DNA from: DAOUJI01 sp965237875
GTDB lineage: Bacteria; Chloroflexota; Dehalococcoidia; Lucifugimonadales; JAGWBF01
Assembly (NCBI GenBank): GCA_965237875.1
Contig: CBDEGP010000001.1
Span: 310,001 to 374,000 of the forward strand
Length of the DNA stretch: 64,000 nucleotides
Direction of reading: 5' to 3'
In this document: one piece after another, positions 43,342 to 52,267 of the stretch
Numbering within the stretch: position 1 is the stretch's first letter
How the letters are laid out: every line of letters starts with the position of its first letter
Position numbers and translations under genes: made by a program
The notes under the pieces: model-generated
The model's input: the letters and a program-made list of their open reading frames with translations, nothing else
What the model was told of the DNA's origin: nothing
Database searches by the model: none

Positions 43342-44976
43342 ATGGTAGATTCTTTACAGCAAACGCCCACAACACCTACGCAATTGGATGAGGATATCGA
43401 GCAGTTCGACGCCATCGTCATCGGCGCCGGAGTGACCGGGCTGTACCAGTTGTACTGTCTCCGGCAAATGGGGCTCTCGGTGCGGATCTTCGAGGACGCC
43501 AGCGGAGTTGGCGGCACCTGGTATTGGAACCGCTATCCCGGGGCCCGCTTCGACTCCGAGAGCTACACGTATGGGTACTCCTTCTCGGAGGAACTGCTCC
43601 AGGAATGGGACTGGAAGGAGCTTTATTCCGGCCAGCCTGAGAACGAACGCTACCTCAACTACGTAGCGGACAAGTTTGACCTTCGCAAGGACATCCAATT
43701 CAATGCCCGCATCAAGTCTGCCGTCTACGACGAGGAAGCCAACCTCTGGCAGATAGAAACGGAAGACGGACGCCGGGCGAGAGGGCAGTTTCTGATCACG
43801 TCGGTTGGCCTTCTGTCGGCGTATTACGTCCCCGACTTCGAAGGGCTCGACAGCTTCAAGGGCGACTGGTGTCACACCGGCAGATGGCCCAAGGAAGGCA
43901 TGGACCTGGCGGGCAAGCGCGTTGGAGTCGTCGGCACAGGGGCCACTGCCGTCCAACTCATCGCGGAGATTGCCAAGGAAGTCGGCCATCTGACCGTCTT
44001 CCAGCGGACGGCAAATTACTGTGCACCGCTCCGGAATCGCCCAATAGACGATGAAATGCAGTTGGAGATCAGGGCACACTACCCGGAGATTTTCGAGAAG
44101 TGCCTGGAAACTCCAGGCTCGTTCATGCACGAATTCGACCCCAAGTCGGCCCTGGAAGTCTCGGACGAAGAACGGCAGGAGCAGTACGAAAGGCTGTGGG
44201 CGGAGCCAGGTTTCAAGAAGTGGCTGTCCAATTATTACGATGTCATGGTCCCCGGTGAGGCCAACGAGGACTACGCCGAATTCGTCCGCAGCAAGATTCG
44301 CGAGCGCGTCCATGACCCCGTGGTGGCGGAAATGCTGGTGCCCAAGGACCACATGTTCGGCTCCAAGCGCGTCCCATGTGAGAGCGGATACTACGAGGTC
44401 TTCAACCAGGACAACGTGCTGCTGGTGGACGTGAAGGAGGCCCCCATCCAGCGCATTACCCCTAAGGGACTCGAGACCACCGACGCTGAATACGAGCTGG
44501 ACGTCATCATCTTTGCCACGGGATATGACGCCGTCACCGGCGCGCTGAACAGGATACACATCTGCGGCGAGGACGGGCGTACGCTGAAGGACAAGTTCGC
44601 CAACGGTCCGCGCACCTTCATGGGCGTCCAGAGCGCCGGGTTCCCGAATCTCTTCACCATCAACGCAGCCTCCGTCGGCAACTTCGTCAGGGCCGCCGAG
44701 CCGCTGGTGGAGTGGGTCACCGACTGCATCCGCTACGTCCGCGACAACGGCTACACGCGCATTTCGGCCACGCTCGAGGCGGAAGATGAATGGGTCAAGC
44801 ACGTCAACGAGGCGGGCGCCAAGCATATCCGGACCCAGGCGAACTCCTGGTTCGTGGGGGCGAACATCCCCGGAAAGCCCCGCGCGCTCCTCTCCTCTCC
44901 CGACACCGCCCCGGTCATGCGCGCCAAGCGCAACGCGGCGGCTGCCAACGGCTATGAGGGGTTCATCCTGCAATAG
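43342..44976 (+). CDS. FAD-dependent Baeyer-Villiger-type monooxygenase
   Basis: 544-residue class B flavin monooxygenase, inserting oxygen next to ketones or oxidising heteroatoms with NADPH. FAD site 'AIVIGAGVTGL' (residues 25-34), 'GGTWYWNRYPGARFDSES' typical of cyclohexanone-type enzymes, and the BVMO fingerprint F-x-G-x3-H-x3-W-P at residues 172-183 ('FKGDWCHTGRWP'). NADPH site 'VGVVGTGATAVQL' follows. C-terminal 'DVIIFATGYDAVTGAL' is also standard. It has its own strand neighbours and lies beside the liv importer; the substrate is unknown. Confidence 0.94.
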   Translation: MVDSLQQTPTTPTQLDEDIEQFDAIVIGAGVTGLYQLYCLRQMGLSVRIFEDASGVGGTWYWNRYPGARFDSESYTYGYSFSEELLQEWDWKELYSGQPENERYLNYVADKFDLRKDIQFNARIKSAVYDEEANLWQIETEDGRRARGQFLITSVGLLSAYYVPDFEGLDSFKGDWCHTGRWPKEGMDLAGKRVGVVGTGATAVQLIAEIAKEVGHLTVFQRTANYCAPLRNRPIDDEMQLEIRAHYPEIFEKCLETPGSFMHEFDPKSALEVSDEERQEQYERLWAEPGFKKWLSNYYDVMVPGEANEDYAEFVRSKIRERVHDPVVAEMLVPKDHMFGSKRVPCESGYYEVFNQDNVLLVDVKEAPIQRITPKGLETTDAEYELDVIIFATGYDAVTGALNRIHICGEDGRTLKDKFANGPRTFMGVQSAGFPNLFTINAASVGNFVRAAEPLVEWVTDCIRYVRDNGYTRISATLEAEDEWVKHVNEAGAKHIRTQANSWFVGANIPGKPRALLSSPDTAPVMRAKRNAAAANGYEGFILQ

Positions 44977-45034
44977 TAGCTGGGAGTTGCCCGAAACGGG
45001 AGCTGGATAGAATACCCATCAGCCGACGGCTGCG

Positions 45035-47395
45035 TTATCCAGGCGAGGAAAAGTAAAGGGCGATGACGGCTATCGCCTCATCCCTACCGATCAGTCCTGC
45101 GAAGTAGTCTGCAATAGCCGCAATGGCCTCGTCTCGGTCGATGGTCCCGTTGTCGTTGACGTCATACTGGGCGAGCAAGTCCTCGTAGGTCACGGTAACC
45201 GTATAGGAATTGGTCGCTGCCCCGTCCTGGGATGTCACCTCGACCTTGATGGTGACTTCTCCGTTGACTATATCGACCTGATGCCCCTGTCTGTTGTCGT
45301 CCACATCGGTTATCGGGTCACCGGTTTGATCCAGGAGCCGGACTGCGTCATCACGACGGGTGGTGGCGGTGACAGTAATTCTCGATATGCCCGACGTCAC
45401 GGTGTAGACATTGTGGTAGGGATCAAACGGCGGGGTCAGCGGTCTCGGTCCCACGCTCAACCCGTTGAGCAGCACATCGCAATACGGCAGGGCAAGGAGG
45501 TGGAGGTCGTTGGATCTCACGCCTCGTAAAGCTTGGGGTAGGCAACCGGTCAACTGGTTCCCTTCTAGCAACAGTTCCTTAAGATAGACGAGGTATCCTA
45601 GCTCTTCCGGAATCGCCCCGGTCAATTGGTTGTGAACAAGAGACAGCACTCTCATATCGGCCATGCCGCCCAACTCCACCGGAATCTCACCGGTCAACAT
45701 GTTGCCTCCTAGCGACAGACGTTCCAATTTCGCCAGACCGCCCAACTCCACTGGAATCTCACCGATCAACTGATTGTTCCATAAGTCCAGACGTTCCAAA
45801 TTGGCAAGACCGCCCAACTCCGCCGGGATCTCACCCGTCAATTGGTTGTGAACAAGAGACAGCACTCTCAAATCGGCCAGGCCGCCCAACTCCGCCGGGA
45901 TGTCACCCGTCAACTGGTTGCCCCCTAGCGACAGCCATCCTAGATTGGTCAAGCCACCCAACTCCGCCGGGACCTCCCCCGTCAGTCGATTGTTCTCTAG
46001 AATCAGCGATGCCAGATCGGCAAGGTTCCCCATCTCTTCCGGTATCTCTCCAGTTAATTGATTATGAGAGATCCACAGCAGCACTAAATTGGCGAGGCCA
46101 TCCAACTCCGCCGGGATCTCACCCGTCAACTGGTTGTAGCTTAAATACAGCCCTCCTAGATTGGTTAGGCCACCTAACTCCGCCGGGATCTTCCCGGTCA
46201 ACATGTTGTTCCCTAGCGACAGACGTTCCAAATTGGTTAGGCCGCCCAACTCCGCCGGGATCTTCCCGGTCAACATGTTGCTCCCTAGCGACAGACGTTC
46301 CAAATTGGTTAGGCCGCCCAACTCCGCGGGGATCTCACCCGTCAGCCGGTTGGTCCATAGACTCAGCACCCTCAAGTTAGTGAGACTGCCCAACTCCGCA
46401 GGTATCTCCCCGGTCAATTGGTTGTTCCATAAGTCCAGACGTTCCAAGTCGGCTAGACCGTCCAACTCCGCAGGTATCTCCCCGGTCAATTGGTTGTTCC
46501 ATAAGTCCAGATGTTCCAAATTGGCTAGATCGCCCAACTCCACCGGAATCTCCCCCGTAAACTGGTTGGAACTTAAGTACAGCTCTCTTAGATTCGCTAG
46601 ACCTCCCAACTCCGCCGGAATCTCACCGGTCAACTGGTTGCCCACTAGCGACAGACCTTCCAATTTCACTAAGCCGCCCAACTCCGCAGGTATCTCACCG
46701 GTCAACTGGTTATTCGATAGCCCCAGATGTTCCAAATTGGCTAGACCACCCAACTCCGCAGGTATCTCACCGGTCAGTCGGTTGGCTTCTAGAATTAGCG
46801 ATTCCAGATCGGCAAGGTTGCCTAATTCTTCCGGTATCTCTCCAGTTAATTGATTACGAGAGATCCATAGCTTATACAGACTGGCAAGGTCGCCCAACTC
46901 TGCAGGGATCTCACCAGTCAGTCGGTTATGATCTAGGATCAGCGATTCCAGATTGGTAAGGTTTCCAAGTTCCGCAGGTATCTCCCCGGTCAACTGGTTG
47001 AGCCTGAAATTCAGCTCCCGCAGGTTGGAAAGGCCACCCAACTCCGCCGGTATCACGCCATCCAATTCCTGTTGAGAAAGATTCAATTCAGTAACCCGCA
47101 GTGGCGAGCCGTCCAACCTAACCCCCCACCATTGTCCAATGTGAACACTCTCCGCCCAATTAAGCGTCGCCTGACCCGCCAAAGTATCCCGGGCCGCCAA
47201 CAGGGCCTCGCAGTCGGACACCAGCCCCGGGTTGTCGGCAGGGTCGGGCACGGCGCTGCCGGAGGAGCAGCCGGTCGAAGACGTATCGGACGCGAGGACC
47301 TCTGGGATATGGACGATTCCTATTGCCACAGCCGCTCCCCAGAAGGCCATCGCAGCAATAACCATCGTAGGAATCCCAACCCTTTCGAGTTTCAT
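45035..47395 (-). CDS. Secreted leucine-rich-repeat protein with cadherin-like and dockerin-like ends
   Basis: 786-residue extracellular protein. A signal peptide (residues 1-35) leads to 'DPADNPGLVSDCEALLAARDTLAG', an LRR N-cap region. About 22 LRRs of 24 residues follow with consensus 'LTGEIPAELGGLANL..L.L..NQ', the plant-specific type. Then comes a beta-sandwich resembling the Cadherin-like domain ('YHNVYTVTSGISRITVTATT...SYTVTVTY'). The end 'DVNDNGTIDRDEAIAAIADYF' is a dockerin/EF-hand-like calcium motif, followed by a degenerate second copy. Probably surface adhesion or protein binding. Confidence 0.88.
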   Translation of the reverse strand: MKLERVGIPTMVIAAMAFWGAAVAIGIVHIPEVLASDTSSTGCSSGSAVPDPADNPGLVSDCEALLAARDTLAGQATLNWAESVHIGQWWGVRLDGSPLRVTELNLSQQELDGVIPAELGGLSNLRELNFRLNQLTGEIPAELGNLTNLESLILDHNRLTGEIPAELGDLASLYKLWISRNQLTGEIPEELGNLADLESLILEANRLTGEIPAELGGLANLEHLGLSNNQLTGEIPAELGGLVKLEGLSLVGNQLTGEIPAELGGLANLRELYLSSNQFTGEIPVELGDLANLEHLDLWNNQLTGEIPAELDGLADLERLDLWNNQLTGEIPAELGSLTNLRVLSLWTNRLTGEIPAELGGLTNLERLSLGSNMLTGKIPAELGGLTNLERLSLGNNMLTGKIPAELGGLTNLGGLYLSYNQLTGEIPAELDGLANLVLLWISHNQLTGEIPEEMGNLADLASLILENNRLTGEVPAELGGLTNLGWLSLGGNQLTGDIPAELGGLADLRVLSLVHNQLTGEIPAELGGLANLERLDLWNNQLIGEIPVELGGLAKLERLSLGGNMLTGEIPVELGGMADMRVLSLVHNQLTGAIPEELGYLVYLKELLLEGNQLTGCLPQALRGVRSNDLHLLALPYCDVLLNGLSVGPRPLTPPFDPYHNVYTVTSGISRITVTATTRRDDAVRLLDQTGDPITDVDDNRQGHQVDIVNGEVTIKVEVTSQDGAATNSYTVTVTYEDLLAQYDVNDNGTIDRDEAIAAIADYFAGLIGRDEAIAVIALYFSSPG

Positions 47396-47536
47396 CTATA
47401 GAATGCCCTTACTATTCTTGTTTTTGTAACCTGTGAATAATAACAGCGGTAAACTCGTTATGTACACAAACGCTCAGGGTTTACAGAAAAGCTCCGGGGA
47501 CGGCGTCGAAGTGAGGCCACGCCGGAAGGGACGTAG

Positions 47537-48169
47537 CTAGACGGTGACTTCGTAGGCCCAGATGCGGTGGACCACGTCGGGCTCGCCCTTGGGCAGCGGG
47601 TAGTAGGGTTCGGAAAGCTCGGCCAGCTTCCACTTGCCGGCCTCCTCCATGCCCGCCTGGTGTTCTTTGAAACCGCCTTCTTCGTACAGGTCCACTCGCA
47701 GGCTGAATACTATGATTCCGCCCGGCTTGGTGATGCGGGCCAATTCGTCGAAGGCGTGGGCCGGGGCGTGGCCTGTGGTGAACACTCCCACGCTGATTAC
47801 CGCGTCGAAGGAAGCGGTTTCGAAACCCAACTCTTCCCCGAGGGTCATCTGGTGGAACTCTTTGTAGAGGACCTTTCCTCGGGCCTCCTCCAGCATTCCC
47901 ATAGAAAGGTCCATGGCGTAGAGGTCCTGGTAACCCGACCGCGCCAAACACTCGCCCACCAGGCCGGTGCCGGCTCCCGCGTCCAGGACCTTCGCTCCGG
48001 TGGGGACGTGCTTGACGAAAATGTCGACTGCGGTCTGCGGGGCGTTCCAGGCGAATTCATCGGACAAGTCTTTGTCGTATTCGGCGGCCCATTGGTCGTA
48101 GCGTTCCTCCAACTCCTGGTTGGAGGTGGAGGAATACACCCACTGGACCCTGTTGTGGCTGTCTGGCAT
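47537..48169 (-). CDS. SAM-dependent methyltransferase 1 (class I)
   Basis: 210-residue Rossmann methyltransferase. SAM motif I 'AKVLDAGAGTGLVGECLARSG', motif post I 'LYAMDLSMGMLEEARGK', motif IV 'FDAVISVGVFTTGH', and 'LARITKPGGIIVFSLR'. Substrate unknown. It begins one base after the next methyltransferase ends, so the pair is co-transcribed downstream of panD. Confidence 0.85.
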   Translation of the reverse strand: MPDSHNRVQWVYSSTSNQELEERYDQWAAEYDKDLSDEFAWNAPQTAVDIFVKHVPTGAKVLDAGAGTGLVGECLARSGYQDLYAMDLSMGMLEEARGKVLYKEFHQMTLGEELGFETASFDAVISVGVFTTGHAPAHAFDELARITKPGGIIVFSLRVDLYEEGGFKEHQAGMEEAGKWKLAELSEPYYPLPKGEPDVVHRIWAYEVTV

Positions 48170-48170
48170 G

Positions 48171-48992
48171 TTACTTCCGGCAGATGAAGAGGCCCCAGCC
48201 CAGTTCGTTCCTGTCCACGGCGGCCGCAGTCTCGATATAGGCGGTGGTCAACCACTGGTAGTGTTCGGCGTCATCCAACGTGTCGTCTTTCGGCGTGCGC
48301 TCGGACAAGCACAGGTAGCTCTGCTTCAGGTGGGGGGAAAGGTCCAAGGCCTCCAACACGTCGAAACCCTGGTCCTTCAGGGCCTGCTGGTAAGACTCGA
48401 AACTGAACTCGGTGTCGAACAGCAGCCGGTCGTAGACGTAGGTCTGGGATTCGGGCGTAAGCTCCCGCTTTGGCCTGAGGAGGTCGTCGAACACCATAAC
48501 CCCGCCCTCTGCCAAGACCCGGTGGGCCTCGCTCAGGACCATGCGTTTGTCGGGCACATGGTAGATTACAGCCTGGCTCCACACGTGGGTGAATGAGCCG
48601 TCAGAGAAGGGGAGTTCGGTGGCCGAGGCTTTCTCAAAGTCCACCCGGTCTCCGAGTTCAGGTTTTAGTCCAGCCCGTTTGTCCAATGCGTTGGCCACGC
48701 GGACCCCGCTGAGGTCAACGCCCGTGACCCGGCCTCCGCTCTCTCCGGCAAGCCAGATGGCGGTCGTGCCGTTGCCGCAGCCCAAGTCCAGGACTGTTGA
48801 GTCCTGGTCGATGCGGCCCTTATCGACCATTGTCAAGTTCAGCCGCTCACACGCCTTGAGGAAGTCCTTGTCGACGCTTCCGTCGAAGAGGCCCCAGTGG
48901 ACGCTTCCGTCCTCGTCCCAGACTGACCGGTATATGGCATCTTCTGAGTCGTAGTAGGACTCGGTCTCCTGTTCAGAAAACCTGCTGACCAT
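48171..48992 (-). CDS. SAM-dependent methyltransferase 2 (small-molecule type)
   Basis: 273-residue methyltransferase with motif I 'STVLDLGCGNGTTAIWLAGESG', 'VTGVDLSGVRVANA', 'LPFSDGSFTHVWSQAVIYHVPDKRMVLSEAHRVLAEGGVMVFDDLL'. The layout is like the UbiE/sarcosine-dimethylglycine or gamma-tocopherol group. Its 5' end overlaps panD by 20 bp. Two linked methyltransferases beside panD could act on beta-alanine or a product of it (for example betaine-like N-methylation); this is inference. Confidence 0.85.
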   Translation of the reverse strand: MVSRFSEQETESYYDSEDAIYRSVWDEDGSVHWGLFDGSVDKDFLKACERLNLTMVDKGRIDQDSTVLDLGCGNGTTAIWLAGESGGRVTGVDLSGVRVANALDKRAGLKPELGDRVDFEKASATELPFSDGSFTHVWSQAVIYHVPDKRMVLSEAHRVLAEGGVMVFDDLLRPKRELTPESQTYVYDRLLFDTEFSFESYQQALKDQGFDVLEALDLSPHLKQSYLCLSERTPKDDTLDDAEHYQWLTTAYIETAAAVDRNELGWGLFICRK

Positions 48993-49344
48993 GTTTGGCT
49001 CCCTCCAGGTATTCCACGAACCGGTTGTCCTGGTCCACCAGGATCATCTGCGGGTCCGGCCGGTCGTCGGTGACTTCGAAAGACATAATGATTACGCAGT
49101 TGCCTGTGGCGCTGAGACGGGCGGCCGCTCCCTGCACGGCAATGACTCCCGAGCCCCGCTCGCCCGCGATGGCGTAGGTCTCGAAACGGTTGCCGTTGGT
49201 GACGTCGCAGACCAACACCTTCTCGAAGTCCCACAGGTCTACCCTGTCCATCAGGTCCTCGTCGATGAGAATGCTCCCAACGTAGTCCGGATTGGCGTCG
49301 GTAACCCATGCCCTATGAATCTTAGACCTCAGTACTTCTCGCAT
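48973..49344 (-). CDS. panD: Aspartate 1-decarboxylase
   Basis: Makes beta-alanine for pantothenate/CoA. The 123-residue proenzyme starts at ATG 49344 behind a perfect AGGAGG site; a frame reaching back to 49542 adds unrelated sequence. The self-processing Gly23-Ser24 is in 'NPDYVGSILIDEDLMD', with 'SKIHRAWVT' before it and 'ERGSGVIAVQGAAARL' later. The C-terminus overlaps the next methyltransferase by 20 bp. Confidence 0.95.
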   Translation of the reverse strand: MREVLRSKIHRAWVTDANPDYVGSILIDEDLMDRVDLWDFEKVLVCDVTNGNRFETYAIAGERGSGVIAVQGAAARLSATGNCVIIMSFEVTDDRPDPQMILVDQDNRFVEYLEGAKHGQQVF

Positions 49345-50269
49345 GATCAACCTCCTGAATTTCTTGCACTTTGCAAGGCGTCGCCCATAGTTGTAGGGCG
49401 TAATTTTCGTAAAGTGTTTCGGGGTCTCCCCACAAGACAAGCTCTGGAAACGCTTGCCAAGGCAATGCCCCGGGATGGCGCTGTTTGGACCGAGCGCACG
49501 TCGCTTGGCGCTGGGCCGCCCACAAGCCAAAACGTCAAACAACTATTGGCGCTTAGCGAAAGAAGCCAACGAGCTAGGCGGCAAGGCTTAGGCCAGGGGA
49601 CTTAGGGCGAGGGGTAGAGAACCCCGGTGGATTGTATGGGGAAGTTAAGGCTCGCAGGGGAGACTATGCCGCTGGCGGCTGCGGTAACGCGCCGCCCTTC
49701 GGTGAAGATGCCCCACTGGGGGGCTGCTAAAACGTATCTGCATGGCGCACGTCCACATGACTAGGCGCGTTGGCCGCGCAAGATCCCCCACCACACAACC
49801 ACTTCCCACTCAACTCCACCAGAGTTTAGCAGCGTCCACACGAACGGTCAAGGTTCCGAAACATGCGCCGGCACGGGCATCATACGCCTGATAAGCAACG
49901 GAACTAATGAAGATGGTCGGATTTAGTCGCTACTATCCGCTTAAGACGGCTGATATGTAACAAAAAGAACTCGTCCGCACTATCCCATCGAAAATGTGAA
50001 ACTCATCCAGGCTGGAACCGCCGGACCTGGGTTCCAACGGTTTGAATAGAGTCAATCGGGGACCGCCCGTATCACGTGGGCTGTCGGATTCATGGCCGCC
50101 TAAACAACATCACCAGGATGACGCACTCTTACACCACTTGACGGGCCGCGAATATTGGCGCGTCCGGCTTTGGGCGCCCGTCGGTTCCCAGCCTTACAGC
50201 ATCAGGTGGGCGGAGCATGACCTCCCAGTGACTGGCGGGAACGTGTCCGTCTCGGCAACATCGAACTGT
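49345..50269. other. Long gene-free region
   Basis: About 925 bp with no supported gene. The stretch 49560-49860 is G-rich and looks structured ('gcccttcggtgaagatgcccc' forms a hairpin), but I found no tmRNA, RNase P, SRP or riboswitch signature. Part of it must carry the panD promoter on the minus strand. Short plus-strand frames show no family resemblance. Confidence 0.5.
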
Positions 50270-50998
50270 TCATAGGGGAAGCGCTCGACCAACCTCCCGC
50301 AAACGCTGGCGCCGTTGTTGGGCGTCCGGCATTGTTTTAGAGACCAGCCCCCAGAAGTCCTTGGAGTGGTTCTGATGGGTCAGGTGGGCCAGCTCATGGA
50401 CCACTACGTACTCAATGAGAGAAGGCTCCAGCATGATGAGGCGCCAGTTGAAGCGCAGCGTGCCGTCGTGGGCGCAGCTTCCCCAGCGTTGGCGTTGGTC
50501 ACGGACGAGTACTCGCGACTTCTCTCCCTGGCCGAGGACGGGCCACCAGCGGTCGACGCTGGACGTCAGCCGCTCGGCGGCGCGAGCACGATACCAACCG
50601 ACGACGGCGCGGCGAATCGACTCGGACCGTTCGCCGTTGTCGAGGCTCTGCGGGGCGGAAACCCGAAACCGCCGGTGAGCGAACTGGACCTCCGGCGAGG
50701 GTATGTCCGCAGACTCGACGATCATGGGCACGTTGCAGCCTAAGTACGGCAGGGTCTCGCCGCTGACGAATCGCTTAGGAGCCGCTTCCAACAGAGCCGC
50801 CGACGCGTGTCTCAGAATCCATGGCGCCCGCTTCCGCACGATGGCCCGCAGTTCGCCCTCCGGCGTCGCGGAGGGCGCCGCTACGTGCACCCCGCCGCCG
50901 TCCACCCTGATCTGTACCGTCTTCTTGCGCCGTTGGCTGCGGCGCACCACGTACTCGATGGTCGTGTCCCCGACACGTATGCGGTCCCGCGCCTTCAC
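50270..50998 (-). CDS. YgjP-like (M48-type) metallopeptidase domain protein
   Basis: About 242 residues from a GTG at 50998 ('VKARDRIRVGDTTIEYVVRRSQRRKK'); an ATG at 51103 would add 35 residues of non-family sequence. The zinc motif HELAH with a downstream His is in 'YVVVHELAHLTHQNHSKDFW', preceded by 'RDQRQRWGSCAHDGTLRFNWRLIML', the family signature of YgjP/DUF45 proteins. These are thought to be metal-dependent hydrolases, often linked to restriction or toxin loci. VapBC lies upstream. Confidence 0.88.
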   Translation of the reverse strand: MKARDRIRVGDTTIEYVVRRSQRRKKTVQIRVDGGGVHVAAPSATPEGELRAIVRKRAPWILRHASAALLEAAPKRFVSGETLPYLGCNVPMIVESADIPSPEVQFAHRRFRVSAPQSLDNGERSESIRRAVVGWYRARAAERLTSSVDRWWPVLGQGEKSRVLVRDQRQRWGSCAHDGTLRFNWRLIMLEPSLIEYVVVHELAHLTHQNHSKDFWGLVSKTMPDAQQRRQRLREVGRALPL

Positions 50999-51226
50999 CG
51001 CCCGCTCCTCCGGGCCATGTCTTTCAACCGCTCTTCCGTGTGGACGCCCGTGGGCCTGAACTCGCGGTTCATGTCCCGGCGCATCTCCCGCCCGCCATTC
51101 CAATTTGGTACAGCAGTCCCAGGCCGCGATAGCCCATCATTGTTTCAGCCACGTTCCCCAGGCGCACCAACTGCAGTCCGTCGGGGACCCGGTCCGGGTC
51201 ATGGCCGCTATGCGCTTGGTCCACGG

Positions 51227-51622
51227 TCACTCCGTTGCGTCCAGCCGGTTAAGTTGGCCGGGCCAGTCGAGAATACGCCGGTCTGCCGTCACCAGCTGAT
51301 GCCCACCCAGCGCGGTGGCGACTATCAGGCGGTCGGCGGGGTCGCCGTGCATGTTGGGAAGAAGGCCGGCGCGGGCGGCGACTTCGCCGTCGACAGGAAT
51401 CTCGACCAAGCCCTGTTCCAACAGGTCTCTGCGCCAGGCGTCCAGGTCGAGCCTCAAATCGATCCTACCCTTCTGGATTCTCATGCCGACTTCCCAGAAG
51501 GATATGGCCGAAACGGCGACACTGCCTGCTGACCAGCCATCGTCGATGACTCGGTAGGTCTCCAGTCCAAGCCTGCGTTCATCAAACAGCAGCCATACGA
51601 TGACGTGTGTGTCGAGGAGCAT
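51227..51622 (-). CDS. vapC: VapC-type PIN-domain toxin
   Basis: 131-residue PIN ribonuclease starting at ATG 51622. Acidic active-site residues: Asp4 in 'MLLDTHVIVWLL', Glu in 'VSAISFWEVGMRIQKGR', Asp in 'DPADRLIVATAL' and 'LVTADRRIL'. In this family the toxin cleaves tRNA or rRNA. It overlaps the stop of the antitoxin gene by one base (TGATG), the usual translationally coupled order. Confidence 0.92.
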   Translation of the reverse strand: MLLDTHVIVWLLFDERRLGLETYRVIDDGWSAGSVAVSAISFWEVGMRIQKGRIDLRLDLDAWRRDLLEQGLVEIPVDGEVAARAGLLPNMHGDPADRLIVATALGGHQLVTADRRILDWPGQLNRLDATE

Positions 51623-51903
51623 CAAAACAGGTCGTCTCCGTCGTCGCCGGGCTTTGCAAACCACTCCTCCGGCATGGGAGAGACGATGTCACCCAGAATT
51701 CGAATATTGTCCCGGTGACGCCCAAATGGAGCTTTCGGCTTTTCGCGGTACGGCGTCAGCCGCGAGACGGGACGCCCGTTTTTTGTGATGATAATCTCCT
51801 CGCCGCTTTCCGCAACCTCGTCCATGAGCTTGAGGCACTTCGCCTTGAACTCCGACGCTTTGATGGTCCGCGGCTCTGCCCCTTTACTTCTGTCTGTTCC
51901 CAT
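51622..51903 (-). CDS. Phd/YefM-family antitoxin
   Basis: 93-residue antitoxin with the DNA-binding, dimerising N-terminus 'RTIKASEFKAKCLKLMDEVAESGEEIIITKNGRPVSRL' and an acidic, toxin-wrapping C-terminus ('PEEWFAKPGDDGDDLF'). Neutralises the adjacent PIN toxin and should repress the operon through the palindrome at 51943. Confidence 0.92.
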   Translation of the reverse strand: MGTDRSKGAEPRTIKASEFKAKCLKLMDEVAESGEEIIITKNGRPVSRLTPYREKPKAPFGRHRDNIRILGDIVSPMPEEWFAKPGDDGDDLF

Positions 51904-51927
51904 GGCATCGCTCCCTATGCGGTTAGG

Positions 51928-51963
51928 TGACCATATTATAGCATGGTCATGACCATAGTCACC
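51928..51963 (-). promoter_or_regulatory. Promoter and operator of the toxin-antitoxin operon
   Basis: The perfect palindrome ATGGTCATGACCAT (51943-51956) lies directly upstream of a minus-strand -10 box TATAAT (51940-51935). A third half-site TGACCAT is at 51928-51934. A weak -35 (GGTGAC) sits at 51963-51958. Placement between -35 and -10 fits autorepression by the Phd-like antitoxin. Confidence 0.72.
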
Positions 51964-52005
51964 TTGGCCCGGCCCTACCCTGCATACCCCAACTCCGCTG
52001 GAATC

Positions 52006-52088
52006 CTTCGACAGGCTTTCAAGTAACTGCTCTCAGTTACTCGCCGTTGCTCGGCCCCGGGGACAGGGCATAACTCTGCTCAGGACGA
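52006..52088. repeat. Left arm of an inverted repeat around the collagen-like gene
   Basis: Contains 'cttcgacagg', 'ctcagttactcgccgttgct', 'cggccccggggac' and 'ctgctcaggacgag' in order. The reverse complement of 53765-53846 has the same blocks with small changes. A related 'ggagtggagtcgaagg' lies at 52150. The gap 51964-52192 contains no gene. Confidence 0.75.
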
Positions 52089-52192
52089 GCGGGGGGGCAG
52101 GACGAATGGAGGGGCGTGAGTGGGCTTTACACCGGTTTTCCCTGAGCGGACCGGAGTGGAGTCGAAGGGTCCTCTCACCTATATATAGAAAC

Positions 52193-52224
52193 AAGGCCCG
52201 GACCGCCTAAGCGGTCCGGGCCTT
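52193..52224 (-). terminator. Intrinsic terminator after the collagen-like gene
   Basis: A perfect 14-bp stem (AAGGCCCGGACCGC / GCGGTCCGGGCCTT) with a 4-base loop lies 44 bp beyond the stop at 52268. On the minus strand it is followed by TTGTTTCTAT, a T-rich tail. Confidence 0.82.
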
Positions 52225-52267
52225 TCCTGAGACACTTCAAACCCTTCGAGGGTGTCCCTACGCGGCG

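Noticed and set aside
43354..44973. Minus-strand frame of 539 residues opposite the monooxygenase
   Set aside because: It is antisense of a clearly identified BVMO gene; high GC creates long shadow frames and no family motif is present.
49480..49860. Possible tmRNA (an 'AKEANELGGKA-stop'-like reading near 49557)
   Set aside because: No tRNA-like 5' end, no T-arm sequence and no ALAA-like tag end.
50042..50275. 77-residue plus-strand frame before the metallopeptidase gene
   Set aside because: No ribosome binding site, no family resemblance, ends in the metallopeptidase 3' end.
51069..51230. 53-residue minus-strand frame ('GLQLVRLGNVAETMMGYRGLG')
   Set aside because: GTG start, no binding site, overlaps the vapC end; it could be real but I cannot support it.
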